Source: Deltaproteobacteria bacterium (GTDB lineage: Bacteria; Desulfobacterota; Desulfovibrionia; Desulfovibrionales; Desulfovibrionaceae). From it: DNA of 59,512 bases. The DNA is taken from the NCBI GenBank assembly GCA_009929215.1, contig SAAX01000007.1:1-59512 (forward strand). Reading direction: 5' to 3'. The notes under the pieces were generated by a model. It was not told where the DNA came from. It ran no database searches and saw nothing but the letters and a program-made list of their open reading frames with translations. This document shows positions 45,004 to 56,237 of this stretch, in pieces; the first letter of the stretch is position 1, and every line of letters begins with the position of its first letter. A program made the position numbers and the translations under genes.

Positions 45004-45501
45004 ATGGCAAAAGCCAAATCAGCCACCCGTAGGGGCGAACGCGAACTGGCCTTTCAGGTTCTGTACGGTCTTACGTTTACACCTGCACGTGATATTGACG
45101 ATCTGCGGCGCGTTTTTCGCATTTCTCCCGACTATCTTGCCCGTTGGCAAGATCAGGAACCGCCCGCCTATCCCTCTGGCTTTGCCTGGGAACTGGTGGA
45201 AGGCGTGTGGAGCAAGAGCGACGAACTTGATGCCTCCATCACCAGCTTTTCGCGCAACTGGCGCGTTGACCGCATGGGCCGTGTGGAGCTGACTCTGCTG
45301 CGTCTGGCGGTGTACGAAATCACGTTCCGCAACGATGTTCCTGCCAAGGTTGCCATCAACGAGGCGCTGGAACTCAGCCGTCAGTTTGGCGAAGGCAATG
45401 CCAAAAGCTTTATCAACGGCATACTCGATGCCGTGGCCAAGGCTCTGGAAACCGGCGGGCTTACACGCCCCGCCGCCGATTCTACCTCCAAATCCGAATA
45501 A
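45004..45501 (+). CDS. nusB: Transcription antitermination factor NusB
   Basis: The 165-residue all-helical RNA-binding factor works with S10 in rRNA antitermination. It opens with RRGERELAFQVLYGL and has VDRMGRVELTLLRLAVYEITF near 95-115 and VAINEALELSRQFGEGNAKSF near 118-138, the conserved core. Its place after ribH is widespread in bacteria. Confidence 0.95.
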   Translation: MAKAKSATRRGERELAFQVLYGLTFTPARDIDDLRRVFRISPDYLARWQDQEPPAYPSGFAWELVEGVWSKSDELDASITSFSRNWRVDRMGRVELTLLRLAVYEITFRNDVPAKVAINEALELSRQFGEGNAKSFINGILDAVAKALETGGLTRPAADSTSKSE

Positions 45502-45515
45502 CCCGGTAAAGCCCC

Positions 45516-48038
45516 ATGACGCACGAACGCTATAATCCGCAAGCTATCGAAGAAAAATGGCAGGCCCGCTGGCAGGCCGAAAACGCATTCGCCTGTACCG
45601 ACAAAAGCGACAAGCCCAAGTACTATGTGCTAGAGATGTTTCCCTATCCTTCGGGCAACATTCATATGGGCCATGTGCGCAACTATGCCATTGGCGATGT
45701 GGTGGCGCGCAGCAAGCGCATGCTGGGCTTTAACGTGTTGCACCCCATGGGCTGGGATGCCTTTGGTCTGCCCGCTGAAAACGCGGCCATCAAAAACAAC
45801 ACCCACCCGGCCAAGTGGACCTACGCCAATATCAGCAACATGCGCGCCCAGCTCAAACGCCTGGGCTATTCCTATGACTGGGATCGCGAAATCGCCACCT
45901 GCCGCCCCGAATATTATCGCTGGGAGCAGATGTTCTTTTTGCGCCTGCTGGAAAAAGGCCTCGTGTACCGCAAAAAGGCCGCGCAAAACTGGTGCCCCTC
46001 GTGCCATACGGTGCTTGCCAACGAACAGGTCATCGACGGCCTGTGCTGGCGCTGCGACAGCCGCGTGGTGCAGAAAGATCTGACCCAGTGGTTTCTCAAG
46101 ATCACGGCTTACGGCGACGAACTGCTGCAAGACCTTCAAACCCTCGAGGGTGGCTGGCCCGACCGCGTTATCGCCATGCAGCGCAACTGGATTGGCAAAT
46201 CCACGGGTGCTGCCATTACCTTTGGCATTGAAAACGCCGCCCTGCTGGCCGAAGGCGTCAAGGGCATCGACGTGTTCACCACGCGCCCCGATACGCTCTT
46301 TGGTGTTACCTTCATGACCCTTGCCCCTGAGCATCCCCTGGTGGAAAAGCTCATCGAAGGGTACGAAAAGGCTGACGAAGTGCGCGCCTTTGTGGAGCGC
46401 ATCCGCAATATGGACCGCATCGACCGCCAGTCTGATTCGCTGGAAAAAGAAGGCATCTTTACCGGCGCATATGCCCTGCATCCCTTTACCGGGCAGCGCG
46501 TGCCGCTGTGGCTGGGCAACTTTGTGCTGGCCGATTACGGCACGGGCGCTGTCATGGGCGTGCCCGCGCACGACCAGCGCGACTTTGACTTTGCCCGCAA
46601 ATACGGCTTGCCCATCCGCGTGGTCATCAGCCCCAAGGACGAGCAGATCACCCCCGAAACCATGACCGAGGCTTACACTGCCGAGGGCTTCATGGTGAAT
46701 TCCGGCTCCTTCGACGGCACTGCCAACGAAGAAGGCAAGGCCGCAGTGGCCCAGGCTCTGGAAAAAGAGGGCAAGGGCAAGGCCACCACGCAGTTCCGCC
46801 TGCGCGACTGGAACATCTCGCGCCAGCGTTACTGGGGTGCGCCCATTCCCATTATTTACTGCGACAAATGCGGCGTGGTGCCTGAAAAGGAAGAAAACCT
46901 GCCCGTAGTGTTGCCCATGGACGTAAAAATTCGCGAAGACGGACGCTCTCCTCTGCCGGATACGCCCGAATTTGCCAGTTGCGTCTGCCCCAAGTGCGGC
47001 GGTTCGGCCAAACGCGAAATGGATACCATGGATACCTTTGTGGAATCCTCGTGGTACTTCGCCCGCTACACCAGCGCCCGCAATACCGAGGCTCCCTTTG
47101 ATGCCGATGCCCTCAAATACTGGCTGCCCGTTGACCAGTACATCGGCGGTGTGGAACACGCCATTCTGCACCTGCTGTACTCGCGCTTTTTCACCAAGGT
47201 GCTGCGCGACATGGGCTTTTTCCCCGCCGGGCTTGACGAGCCTTTTGCCAACCTGCTCACCCAGGGCATGGTGCTCAAAGACGGCAGCAAGATGTCGAAA
47301 TCCAAGGGCAACGTGGTTGCGCCTTCGGAAATGATCGACAAATACGGTGCGGATACAGTGCGCCTGTTCTGCCTGTTTGCCGCCCCCGCAGAGCGCGACT
47401 TTGACTGGTCGGACTCTGGCATTGAAGGCGCATCGCGCTTTATCGGCCGCGTCTGGCGTCTTTTTGAAGACGAAACAGACCGCCTTCTGCCCCTCAAGGC
47501 CTGCCAGGCCACGGCAGACGACGCCCAGACGGAGGAAGCCCGCGACCTGCGCCGCCGTGAACACCTCACGGTCAAAAAATGCGGCGAAGACATGGGCGAC
47601 CGCTTCCAGTTCAACACGGCCATTGCCGCTGTGATGGAACTGGTCAACGCCATGTACCTTTCGCGTGAAAAAATGGGCACCAGCGAAGGTGAACGCCGCG
47701 TGTTCTCATCGGCCATGGCCTCTGTGCTCACCCTGCTCTCGCCCATCACGCCCCACGTTTGCGAAGAACTGTGGCAGCGTCTGGGCCACAGCACTGCTCT
47801 CGCGGGCGAGCTGCTGCCCGCATGGGACGAAGCCGCTACCGTGCAGGACATGCTTACCGTGGCCTTGCAGGTCAATGGCAAGCTGCGCGGCACGGTGCAG
47901 ATTCCTGCCGCTGCCGACAAAGCCGCAATGGAGCAGGTCGCTCTGGCCGATTCCTCTGTGCAGCGCCACATCGACGGTCTTACGGTACGCAAGGTGGTGG
48001 TGGTTCCCGGCAAACTGGTGAATATTGTTGCCAACTAG
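45516..48038 (+). CDS. leuS: Leucyl-tRNA synthetase
   Basis: The 840-residue class I synthetase has the HIGH motif as PYPSGNIHMGH near residue 44 and KMSKS at 592-596. The CP1 editing domain includes the threonine-rich TTRPDTLFGVTFM near 253-266. Length and domains are typical of the bacterial form. It starts 14 nt after nusB and its terminator lies just downstream. Confidence 0.97.
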   Translation: MTHERYNPQAIEEKWQARWQAENAFACTDKSDKPKYYVLEMFPYPSGNIHMGHVRNYAIGDVVARSKRMLGFNVLHPMGWDAFGLPAENAAIKNNTHPAKWTYANISNMRAQLKRLGYSYDWDREIATCRPEYYRWEQMFFLRLLEKGLVYRKKAAQNWCPSCHTVLANEQVIDGLCWRCDSRVVQKDLTQWFLKITAYGDELLQDLQTLEGGWPDRVIAMQRNWIGKSTGAAITFGIENAALLAEGVKGIDVFTTRPDTLFGVTFMTLAPEHPLVEKLIEGYEKADEVRAFVERIRNMDRIDRQSDSLEKEGIFTGAYALHPFTGQRVPLWLGNFVLADYGTGAVMGVPAHDQRDFDFARKYGLPIRVVISPKDEQITPETMTEAYTAEGFMVNSGSFDGTANEEGKAAVAQALEKEGKGKATTQFRLRDWNISRQRYWGAPIPIIYCDKCGVVPEKEENLPVVLPMDVKIREDGRSPLPDTPEFASCVCPKCGGSAKREMDTMDTFVESSWYFARYTSARNTEAPFDADALKYWLPVDQYIGGVEHAILHLLYSRFFTKVLRDMGFFPAGLDEPFANLLTQGMVLKDGSKMSKSKGNVVAPSEMIDKYGADTVRLFCLFAAPAERDFDWSDSGIEGASRFIGRVWRLFEDETDRLLPLKACQATADDAQTEEARDLRRREHLTVKKCGEDMGDRFQFNTAIAAVMELVNAMYLSREKMGTSEGERRVFSSAMASVLTLLSPITPHVCEELWQRLGHSTALAGELLPAWDEAATVQDMLTVALQVNGKLRGTVQIPAAADKAAMEQVALADSSVQRHIDGLTVRKVVVVPGKLVNIVAN

Positions 48039-48083
48039 GGCCAGAGCAAAATAGCACTGCCACATCTGCCTGTAAAAGGATGG

Positions 48084-48117
48084 AGGGGCGTTTTTTCGTA
48101 ACTGAAAAAACGCCCCT
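48084..48117 (+). terminator. Intrinsic terminator of leuS
   Basis: A perfect 14-bp stem, AGGGGCGTTTTTTC (48084-48097) with its complement (48104-48117), around a 6-nt loop is followed by TCTTTCT. Confidence 0.88.
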
Positions 48118-48279
48118 TCTTTCTGTTACCCCTTCCCCGCTATGCCTTTTGTCCTTATAATGACTTTCGCTGGCTGTTTTCGATAACAGCAGGCATGGAT
48201 ATCAGAGGTCTTACGGAGCAACCCACGGTCAAACCTGATTTTCGGCAGTTTTCAGCAATCTTCAGCACCACGGATTCTC

Positions 48280-49302
48280 ATGAGCGCGGCACATCCCGGT
48301 TTTACCTTTCTTGTTTGCCCAGACGGGCAGTTGCTGCGCGCGCGCATGGAGCAGCTTCTAACTTCGTTTCCGCCCGCTTCCGGCCAGTGGGAACGCCACG
48401 TGTACTGGGGCGACGAGGAACCCTCGCCGCGTTTCTGGGAGCAGCTCACCTTGCAGGGCCTGTTTGGCGCGCCGCGCGTGCTGGTGGTAAGGCAGGCAAA
48501 CCTGTGGCCCGCAGCAGTGTGGAAAAAAGTTTCGCACGCTTTGGCCCGGCCTTCTGAACAATGCTGGCCTTTTTTCTGCATGGAAGTGGCGTGGGACAAG
48601 GGCCAGCCCAAAATTCCGGCCCACATTGCCAAGCTGCGCTGCATGGCCTTTGCCGACCAGAAGGGCTGGATATGGCGGCAGGACGGCCTGAACGAAAGGG
48701 CCGTAAAAAAGCATGTTTTGCAGCGTTCGCACGAGCTTGGCCTGCGTTTTGAGCAGGATGCTCTGGAGCAGTTTTGCGCCTCTGTGCCGCCCGATGCCCA
48801 GGCCATTGAAAACGAGCTGCACAAGCTGCAACTGCTGCGTAATGCCGCGCAGGACGGTGCGGCCCACAGCGAAAATCAGGCCCCGGAATCGGGCAATATC
48901 ACCCTGTCCATGACGGCCACGGCATCCTGGAATCCGGAATGCAATGTGTTTGACTGCATCCGCCATATGGAGGCGGGCAACCTCAGCGCTGTATGGAAGG
49001 AACTTTCGCGCAGTCAGGACGGTGACAGCCTGCTGTTTTCGTTGCTGGCCCTGCTGGCGCGCGAGCTGCGGCTGCTCTGGCAGTTGTGGGCGGGCGAAAA
49101 GGTGCGCGTGCACCCCAACGAGGCGGCTTTCAAAAAACAGCTGGCAACCCGCCTTGGCCCGGCAGTGCTGGCCGAATGCATGTCTACAGTTATGGATGCG
49201 GAATTACAGGTAAAGAGTGGCCGGCGCTCGCCGGGGCAAAGCCTCGACTATCTGGCGGCCCGCATGACTGATCTTTTTGCCACGGGCCGTACACGCGCCT
49301 GA
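48280..49302 (+). CDS. holA: DNA polymerase III delta subunit (HolA)
   Basis: The 340-residue protein is the clamp-loader delta subunit. It is divergent, as HolA usually is, but shows RMEQLLTSFPPASGQWERHVYWGDE near the N-terminus, the middle CFMEVAWDKGQPKIPAHIAK-type region, and C-terminal features NVFDCIRHMEAGNLSAVWKEL and LLARELRLLWQLWAGEKVRVHP that match the delta C-terminal helices. No good ribosome-binding site precedes the ATG at 48280. The gene is 241 nt after leuS; besides the leuS terminator this gap shows nothing recognisable. Confidence 0.82.
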   Translation: MSAAHPGFTFLVCPDGQLLRARMEQLLTSFPPASGQWERHVYWGDEEPSPRFWEQLTLQGLFGAPRVLVVRQANLWPAAVWKKVSHALARPSEQCWPFFCMEVAWDKGQPKIPAHIAKLRCMAFADQKGWIWRQDGLNERAVKKHVLQRSHELGLRFEQDALEQFCASVPPDAQAIENELHKLQLLRNAAQDGAAHSENQAPESGNITLSMTATASWNPECNVFDCIRHMEAGNLSAVWKELSRSQDGDSLLFSLLALLARELRLLWQLWAGEKVRVHPNEAAFKKQLATRLGPAVLAECMSTVMDAELQVKSGRRSPGQSLDYLAARMTDLFATGRTRA

Positions 49303-49573
49303 GTCTTCTTCTGAACCAGCCTCTAAAGCGGGCGGGCTCCATCAGCGGCCAAGTGGGCGCAGGACTCACCCCAAACGACAGTATTACAGTGTCGGTTTGC
49401 CAGAGCGGGCTTGCCAAAGGCCATTTCGTGCATACCATGCTGTGGCGTCAAAAGCCGCACTACAACAGCCGATGCACCATTTTTCTCGGATCAGTGCATT
49501 GCAGACGGTTTACGGGTATGTCCCGCCTTTCGTCTGCCCTGCCCCTTGCGCAACCTCCAAGACTGCTTAACTT
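49303..49573. other. 271-nt intergenic region between holA and radC
   Basis: I see no gene, hairpin terminator or clear promoter here. The radC start has no obvious ribosome-binding site, so its true start could lie slightly elsewhere, but the family N-terminus fits the ATG at 49574. Confidence 0.4.
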
Positions 49574-50266
49574 ATGACAGCAAAGCCAACTTCCCCGCCG
49601 CCCACCTGCCTGGGGCACCGTGAGCGGCTGAGGCAAAGACTAGAAATTGAGCCCACGGCAGTGGCAGACTATGAAGTGCTGGAACTGCTGCTTGGCTATG
49701 GCCTGACCCGCAAGGACACCAAACCGCTGGCCAAGGAACTGATACAAAGGTTCGGGAGCATCAGGGGCGCGCTGGACGCAAGGCCGGAAGAACTGCTGGA
49801 AGTTCCCGGTTTCGGGCCGGGTTTAATGGCTCTGTGGCGGGTTTTGGGCGAGACACGGGCGCGCTATGCCGCGGCCGATGTGCGCCAGCGCGAAGTGCTG
49901 GCAACACCCGATGCCGTAGCCCGCATGGCTCAGGCCCGGCTGGGCACAAGCCCCCACGAAGAGTGCTGGCTTGCACTGGTAGACAGGCGCAACCGCCTGA
50001 TGGCCTGGGAACGCTTGCGCAGGGGCGGCATTGCAGAAGTTGCAATCTATCCGAGGGACGTTCTTGAAGCGGCCCTGCTGCGAAAGGCCAGCGGTATCAT
50101 CTTGGTACATAACCATCCCGGCGGCAATCCCGCGCCGTCGCAAGAAGACCGCCTGCTCACAGAAGAACTGCAAAGACTGGCGCCCCGCATGGGGCTGCGC
50201 TTTCTGGATCACGTCATCGTTACTGATGGAGACTGCTACAGCATAACGCAATCGCAACGCATCTGA
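49574..50266 (+). CDS. radC: RadC/YeeS-family JAB (MPN) domain protein
   Basis: The 230-residue protein has an N-terminal helix-hairpin-helix region ([22 protein letters not shown] near 74-95) and a C-terminal JAB/MPN metalloprotease-like domain with the zinc site H179-N-H181[11 protein letters not shown]. Despite the name, its role in DNA repair is unproven. It is followed 26 nt later by lon in the same direction. Confidence 0.9.
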   Translation: MTAKPTSPPPTCLGHRERLRQRLEIEPTAVADYEVLELLLGYGLTRKDTKPLAKELIQRFGSIRGALDARPEELLEVPGFGPGLMALWRVLGETRARYAAADVRQREVLATPDAVARMAQARLGTSPHEECWLALVDRRNRLMAWERLRRGGIAEVAIYPRDVLEAALLRKASGIILVHNHPGGNPAPSQEDRLLTEELQRLAPRMGLRFLDHVIVTDGDCYSITQSQRI

Positions 50267-50292
50267 ATCGAAAGCAGTCGGGGAGAATATAT

Positions 50293-52884
50293 ATGGCTGA
50301 CATCAATGAAAAAGATATTTTGCTGCACCAGGGTGAACCCGCTGAGGCAGAACCCGCCATCGACGCGGATCAGGGCAAGCCGGAACTGAACGCTGCCGAA
50401 GCTTTGGAGCATGAAGGCAGCCTGAACACGGCTGCGCAAAGCATTCCCGATACTCTGCCCATGCTGCCAGTGCGCGACGTGGTGATTTTTAACTACATGA
50501 TTCTGCCTCTGTTTATCGGGCGCGACAAATCCGTTCAGGCGGTGGACGCAGCCCTCAAAAACGGGCGGCATCTGCTGGTGTGCGCGCAAAAAGAAGAATC
50601 CACCGAAGACCCCAAGCCGGAAGACATCTATGAAGTGGGCACAGTGGTGCAGGTTATGCGCATGCTCAAGATGCCCGATTCACGGGTTAAAATTCTTGTG
50701 CAGGGCGTCAGCCGCGCCCGCGTTACTGGCTACCGCCAGGTAGAGCCCTTCCTTGAAGCGCGCATAGAAACCCTGCCAGAACAGATTCCCGTGGTCGATG
50801 CCACGGTGGAGGCCCTGCTGCGCTCTGTGCGCGAGCAGAGCGAAAAAGTGCTGACCCTGCGCGGTCTTTCGTCGCCCGATGTGCTCTCTGTTTTGCAGGG
50901 CGTGGACGATCCTGGTCGGCTGGCCGACCTTATCGCCGCCAACATGCGCATGAAAACAGCCGATGCCCAGCGTATTCTGGAGGCCGAAAATCCCATCGAC
51001 CGCCTCATGCTGGTCAACACCCAGTTGCAGCGCGAGGTGGAAGTGGCCACCGTGCAGGCGCGCATCCAAAGCTCGGCCCGCGAGGGCATGGACAAGGCGC
51101 AGAAAGATTATTTTCTGCGTGAGCAGCTCAAGGCTATCCGCAGCGAGCTGGGCGACAAGGACGAAGACGGCGAGCAGGAACTGGAAAATCTCAAGCAGGC
51201 TCTGGACAAGGCCGGGCTGCCCAAGGACGTGCGCAAGGAAGCCGACAAACAGCTGCGCCGCCTTTCGAGCATGCATGCCGATTCATCCGAGGCCAACGTG
51301 GTGCGCACCTACCTTGACTGGCTGGTGGAACTGCCGTGGAAAAAAATGTCGCGCGACAGGCTCGATATCGTCAATGCCAAGGAAATTCTGGACGAAGACC
51401 ACTGCGGGCTGGACAAAATCAAGGATCGCATCCTTGAATTTCTGAGCGTGCGCAAGCTCAATCCGCAGTCCAAGGGGCCTATCCTTTGCTTTGCTGGCCC
51501 TCCTGGCGTGGGCAAAACCTCGCTGGGCCGCTCCATTGCGCGGGCACTGGGACGCAAGTTTCAGCGGCTTTCGCTGGGCGGCATGCACGACGAGGCAGAA
51601 ATTCGCGGTCACAGGCGCACCTACATTGGGGCCATGCCTGGGCGCATTATCCAGGCGCTCAAGCAGGCTGGCACGCGCAACCCCGTGATTGTGCTGGACG
51701 AAGTGGACAAGCTTGGCGCGGATTTCAGGGGCGACCCTTCGTCGGCCCTGCTTGAAGTGCTTGACCCGGAACAGAACAACACCTTCAGCGACCACTACCT
51801 GAACGCACCCTTTGATCTTTCAAAGGTTATGTTTTTGTGCACGGCCAACCATCTGGAAACCATTCCGGCTGCACTGCGCGACCGTATGGAAGTCATTTCG
51901 CTGCCCGGTTACACCATGCAGGAAAAGGCCCAGATCGCCCGCATCCACCTGCTGCCCAAAAAGATTGCAGACAACGGGCTGGCCCCCAAGGATGTGGAGC
52001 TGACCGAAGCGGCGCTTGAAAAGGTTATCAGGGAATACACGCGCGAGGCTGGCCTGCGTAACCTTGAACGCGAGCTGTCGTCCATTTGCCGCAAGCTGGC
52101 CCGCCGTAAGGCCGAGGGCAAAAAGCCCCCCTTTATGGTTGACGTGGCCGATGTGGAAAAACTTCTGGGCGCACCCCGCTTTATTGAAGACGAAAAGGAA
52201 AAGAAGCTCATGCCCGGCATGGCTCTGGGCCTGGCCTGGACACCTGCTGGCGGCGAAGTGCTTACGGTTGAAGCCACGGTCATGAAGGGTAAGGGCGGCC
52301 TTACCCTTACCGGCCAACTTGGCGATGTGATGAAAGAAAGCGCCCAGGCAGCCCTGAGTTACATTCGCAGCCGTGCGGATGAGCTGGGCGTGGACCCCGA
52401 GTTTGTGACCAAGTACGACCTGCACGTGCATGTGCCCGCAGGTGCGACACCCAAGGACGGCCCCTCGGCGGGCGTTACGCTGACCACCGCGCTCATTTCC
52501 GCGCTCAGCGGGCGTCGCGTCCGCGCCGATCTGTGCATGACCGGCGAGATTACCTTGCAGGGACGCGTGCTGCCCGTGGGCGGCATCAAGGAAAAGATTC
52601 TGGCAGGTGTGGCGCGCGGCCTCAAGCACGTGGCCATTCCTCACCAGAATGTCAAAGACCTTGAAGACGTGCCAAAGGAGTTGCTCAAGCGCATCACCGT
52701 GCACCCGATACACCATTATGATGAACTGCTGCCCCTGGTTTTTGAAGCCAAGGGCGGGCGCGGCAGCTCCACAACGGGCAAGACTGGCGGCAAAGGCAAG
52801 GTAGAAGAACCCGCCGCTACGGCTGCCAAGGCCAAGACCACTGGCAGCAAGGCTGGCAAAAAAACTGCCGAAGCTGGAGCCTGA
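50293..52884 (+). CDS. lon: ATP-dependent Lon protease
   Basis: The 863-residue protease has the N-terminal LON substrate domain ([18 protein letters not shown] near residue 56), the AAA+ module with Walker [11 protein letters not shown] (about 402-411) and Walker [12 protein letters not shown], and the serine protease domain with S725 (DGPSAG) and K768 as the catalytic pair. It is longer than E. coli Lon (784) owing to an N-terminal acidic stretch and a Lys/Ala/Gly-rich tail after about residue 815. AGGAG-like GGGGAGAA precedes the ATG. Confidence 0.97.
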   Translation: MADINEKDILLHQGEPAEAEPAIDADQGKPELNAAEALEHEGSLNTAAQSIPDTLPMLPVRDVVIFNYMILPLFIGRDKSVQAVDAALKNGRHLLVCAQKEESTEDPKPEDIYEVGTVVQVMRMLKMPDSRVKILVQGVSRARVTGYRQVEPFLEARIETLPEQIPVVDATVEALLRSVREQSEKVLTLRGLSSPDVLSVLQGVDDPGRLADLIAANMRMKTADAQRILEAENPIDRLMLVNTQLQREVEVATVQARIQSSAREGMDKAQKDYFLREQLKAIRSELGDKDEDGEQELENLKQALDKAGLPKDVRKEADKQLRRLSSMHADSSEANVVRTYLDWLVELPWKKMSRDRLDIVNAKEILDEDHCGLDKIKDRILEFLSVRKLNPQSKGPILCFAGPPGVGKTSLGRSIARALGRKFQRLSLGGMHDEAEIRGHRRTYIGAMPGRIIQALKQAGTRNPVIVLDEVDKLGADFRGDPSSALLEVLDPEQNNTFSDHYLNAPFDLSKVMFLCTANHLETIPAALRDRMEVISLPGYTMQEKAQIARIHLLPKKIADNGLAPKDVELTEAALEKVIREYTREAGLRNLERELSSICRKLARRKAEGKKPPFMVDVADVEKLLGAPRFIEDEKEKKLMPGMALGLAWTPAGGEVLTVEATVMKGKGGLTLTGQLGDVMKESAQAALSYIRSRADELGVDPEFVTKYDLHVHVPAGATPKDGPSAGVTLTTALISALSGRRVRADLCMTGEITLQGRVLPVGGIKEKILAGVARGLKHVAIPHQNVKDLEDVPKELLKRITVHPIHHYDELLPLVFEAKGGRGSSTTGKTGGKGKVEEPAATAAKAKTTGSKAGKKTAEAGA

Positions 52885-52889
52885 TATCT

Positions 52890-53756
52890 GTGCGGCTCAA
52901 CCAATATATAGATGAAGCAACTGCGCAACTGACAAAGGCGGGGGTAGACAGCCCCCGCCTTTGTGCAGAAGTACTGGCTCGTGAAGTACTGGGGGGCGAA
53001 GCTTCTGGCTCTGCGCGCCTTTTTTGCATTCTTGAGGCCGGGCGCGAGCTGGAAGCGGCGGACCATGAACGCTTGCAGGCGCTCGTTGCCCAGCGTGCCA
53101 CTGGCCAGCCCCTTGCCCAGATCATTGGCCGCAAGGAATTTTATGGCCGTGATTTTGTGGTTACCCGTCACACGCTCATTCCCCGCCCAGAAACCGAACT
53201 GCTGGTAGATACCGCCCTTGAGCTCCTGCCGCAGACACCCTTGCATTTTGCCGACCTAGGCACCGGCACGGGCTGTATTGGCCTGACCCTGCTGACAGAA
53301 AGACCACACTGGCAAGGCCTGCTGCTCGACCTTTGCCCCCACGCCGCAGAGGTGGCCGCAACAAATGCGCGGCTGCTGGACGTGCAAAACCGCGCCGTTG
53401 TGCTGCGGGGCGACATGCAGCACCCGCCTCTCAAGGCCGAATCATTACAGCTGGTTGTGAGCAACCCACCCTATATAGCCGAGGCCGAGCGGCATATGGT
53501 TATGGACGAAGTGCTGCACAACGAGCCTCACAGCGCCCTATTTTCAGAAAACAACGGCCTGCTGCACCTGGCCGCGGCCATCAATGCGGCGGCACACGCC
53601 CTGCAAAACGGCGGCTGGATATTGCTTGAACACGGCGCGGCACAAGCAAAAGCCGTACACGGCCTGCTGGCGGAAAGCAGAATTTTCAAAAAAATCGAAA
53701 ATAAACGGGATATTGCCCAATTAGACCGTTGCACATTGGCACGAAAAGGGCTATAA
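52890..53756 (+). CDS. prmC: Release factor glutamine methyltransferase PrmC
   Basis: The 288-residue enzyme methylates the GGQ glutamine of peptide-release factors. The NPPY motif (VVSNPPYIAEAE) begins near residue 190, SAM motif I is FADLGTGTGCIGL near 117 and PRPETELLVD lies near 98. The start is a GTG at 52890, 5 nt after lon. The N-terminal domain includes the ATGQPLAQIIGRKEFYG segment. Confidence 0.94.
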   Translation: MRLNQYIDEATAQLTKAGVDSPRLCAEVLAREVLGGEASGSARLFCILEAGRELEAADHERLQALVAQRATGQPLAQIIGRKEFYGRDFVVTRHTLIPRPETELLVDTALELLPQTPLHFADLGTGTGCIGLTLLTERPHWQGLLLDLCPHAAEVAATNARLLDVQNRAVVLRGDMQHPPLKAESLQLVVSNPPYIAEAERHMVMDEVLHNEPHSALFSENNGLLHLAAAINAAAHALQNGGWILLEHGAAQAKAVHGLLAESRIFKKIENKRDIAQLDRCTLARKGL

Positions 53757-53764
53757 GGCCAAAT

Positions 53765-53792
53765 CGTTTCCGCGCTGATAGCGCGAAAAACG
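53765..53792 (+). terminator. Hairpin after prmC, possible weak terminator
   Basis: CGCGCT (53771-53776) pairs with AGCGCG (53780-53785) around GAT, extended by CGTTT with AAACG across a small interior loop. The bases after it are GTAAAAAG, not T-rich, so read-through toward the tRNAs is possible. Confidence 0.45.
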
Positions 53793-53852
53793 GTAAAAAG
53801 CAGCACGGCTCACCATAATTTGAAAAAAATTGAGCTAAAGCGAAAATTTTGC

Positions 53853-53881
53853 TTGCCAAGTGAAATGAAAGTCGCTAATAA
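53853..53881 (+). promoter_or_regulatory. Sigma-70 promoter for the tRNA-tuf cluster
   Basis: TTGCCA (53853-53858) and TAATAA (53876-53881) are 17 bp apart, ending 11 nt before the first base of tRNA-Thr. Confidence 0.65.
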
Positions 53882-53892
53882 GCTGTGTTGCC

Positions 53893-53968
53893 GCTGGCGT
53901 AGCTCAACTGGCAGAGCAGCTGATTTGTAATCAGCAGGTTGCGGGTTCGAGTCCCATCGCCAGCTCCA
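53893..53968 (+). tRNA. tRNA-Thr (anticodon TGT)
   Basis: A full cloverleaf is seen: acceptor GCTGGCG with CGCCAGC, anticodon stem GCTGA/TCAGC with loop TTTGTAA (TGT, reading ACA), T-loop GGTTCGAGTCC and an encoded CCA end. It lies first in the tRNA-Thr/Tyr/Gly-tuf cluster. Confidence 0.97.
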
Positions 53969-54014
53969 CAAGAAGCTGAACGAAGATCGGACTATCCGAC
54001 TTTGCGGCAAGAGT

Positions 54015-54100
54015 GGAGGGGTTCCCGAGTGGCCAAAGGGAACAGACTGTAAATCTGTCGTCGTAAGACTTCGGTGGTTCAAATCCACCCCCCTCCACCA
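54015..54100 (+). tRNA. tRNA-Tyr (anticodon GTA)
   Basis: An 86-nt class II tRNA: acceptor GGAGGGG with CCCCTCC, anticodon loop CTGTAAA (GTA), a long variable arm (GTCGTAAGACTTC) and an encoded CCA. Confidence 0.97.
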
Positions 54101-54200
54101 CCACTTTTCCGTCGCCAAATACTGGACGGTTGGTGGCTGGTTTGAATAAACTGCCTTGGCTGTAGGAGACAGGAAGCCTGTCGGGGAACTACGGTAGCGT

Positions 54201-54276
54201 GCGGGAATAGCTCAACGGCTAGAGCATCAGCCTTCCAAGCTGAGGGTTGCGGGTTCGAATCCCGTTTCCCGCTCCA
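54201..54276 (+). tRNA. tRNA-Gly (anticodon TCC)
   Basis: Acceptor GCGGGAA pairs with TTCCCGC, the anticodon stem TCAGC/GCTGA encloses CTTCCAA (TCC, reading GGA/GGG), and CCA is encoded. About 220 nt of non-coding DNA follow before tuf, holding a small hairpin (TCCCTGG/CCAGGGA, 54331-54347) and an inverted repeat GCGTTAC/GTAACGC (54413-54456). Confidence 0.97.
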
Positions 54277-54496
54277 AAATCCTGCCTTAATCCGCCTTCC
54301 CCCTCAGTCACCTTGTCCGCCAATGCACGTTCCCTGGTGTCCAGGGACTGAATGCGGATAGCGGGCCGCCCAACGGAACTTCCCACTGCCGCAGCCGTTA
54401 CGCGAGGAGCAGGCGTTACAGCTCAATACAAATTCGCAAATAGAATTTAGTAACGCAGGTAAAACGCAAACATTTTTTTCTCCAGGGAGACGTACA

Positions 54497-55690
<1,194 letters not shown>

Positions 55691-55694
55691 GCAT

Positions 55695-55844
55695 ATGCGT
55701 ATTAATATCATTCTGGCCTGCACCGAGTGCAAGCGCCGCAATTACAGCACCCGGAAGAATAAAAAGAACACCACCGGGCGGCTGGAAATGAAAAAATATT
55801 GTCCCTGGGACAAGAAGCACACTGTGCATCGCGAAACCAGGTAA
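55695..55844 (+). CDS. rpmG: 50S ribosomal protein L33
   Basis: The 49-residue protein is [17 protein letters not shown] followed by [20 protein letters not shown] and the closing [12 protein letters not shown]. It has CTEC and a later cysteine ([10 protein letters not shown]) and may bind zinc. The ATG is 4 nt after tuf and it is followed by the tRNA-Trp region. Confidence 0.95.
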   Translation: MRINIILACTECKRRNYSTRKNKKNTTGRLEMKKYCPWDKKHTVHRETR

Positions 55845-55858
55845 TATACACACTTCCG

Positions 55859-55881
55859 CCGGGGGGCGTTAAGCCCCCCGG
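55859..55881 (+). other. Intercistronic hairpin between rpmG and tRNA-Trp
   Basis: CCGGGGGGC (55859-55867) pairs perfectly with GCCCCCCGG (55873-55881) around GTTAA, with partial extension by CCG/CGG outside. There is no U-tract, and the tRNA starts 9 nt later, so a processing signal is more likely than a terminator. Confidence 0.65.
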
Positions 55882-55890
55882 ACGGTGCGC

Positions 55891-55967
55891 AGGGCAGTAG
55901 CTCTAACGGCTAGAGCGGCGGTCTCCAAAACCGCATGTTGGGGGTTCGAATCCCTCCTGCCCTGCCA
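55891..55967 (+). tRNA. tRNA-Trp (anticodon CCA)
   Basis: Acceptor AGGGCAG pairs with CTGCCCT, anticodon stem GCGGT/ACCGC holds CTCCAAA (CCA), discriminator G and encoded CCA follow. It sits between rpmG and secE, the classic location in many proteobacteria. Confidence 0.97.
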
Positions 55968-55989
55968 TTTTTTATCTCCGGATTACACC

Positions 55990-56229
55990 ATGGCAAAAAA
56001 ACAAGCTCAAGCTGCCGACCTTAAGGCTGACAAAGGCCCCAACCCTGTCGTACGGTTTACACGCTACGTTGAGGATGCCAAGGCCGAATTGCGCAAGGTG
56101 ACCTGGCCCACGTTGCAGGAAACGCGCAAAGCCACCTTGGCTGTTTTGGGCTTCGTGGCCGTGATGGCTGTCATCCTGGGGCTGGTGGACTTTGGTCTGT
56201 CTACCCTGATCAAGACCCTACTGTCCTGA
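55990..56229 (+). CDS. secE: Preprotein translocase subunit SecE
   Basis: The 79-residue small form has an N-terminal charged region, the conserved VEDAKAELRKVTWPTLQETRK (about 28-47), and one membrane span (about 50-72). It is an essential part of the SecYEG channel. The start at 55990 fits the family; nusG follows 8 nt later. Confidence 0.95.
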   Translation: MAKKQAQAADLKADKGPNPVVRFTRYVEDAKAELRKVTWPTLQETRKATLAVLGFVAVMAVILGLVDFGLSTLIKTLLS

Positions 56230-56237
56230 AGGCCAAT

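Noticed and set aside
45630-47564. Minus-strand frame of about 644 codons opposite leuS
   Set aside because: It lies wholly within leuS, whose motifs are complete; the composition (Phe/His/Gly-rich) is typical of an antisense shadow.
54446-54456. TTTAGTAACGC upstream of tuf, similar to the bases within the moeA operator candidate (8354-8365)
   Set aside because: The match is short and lacks the second half of the ATTTTAG-N7-CTAAAAT palindrome.
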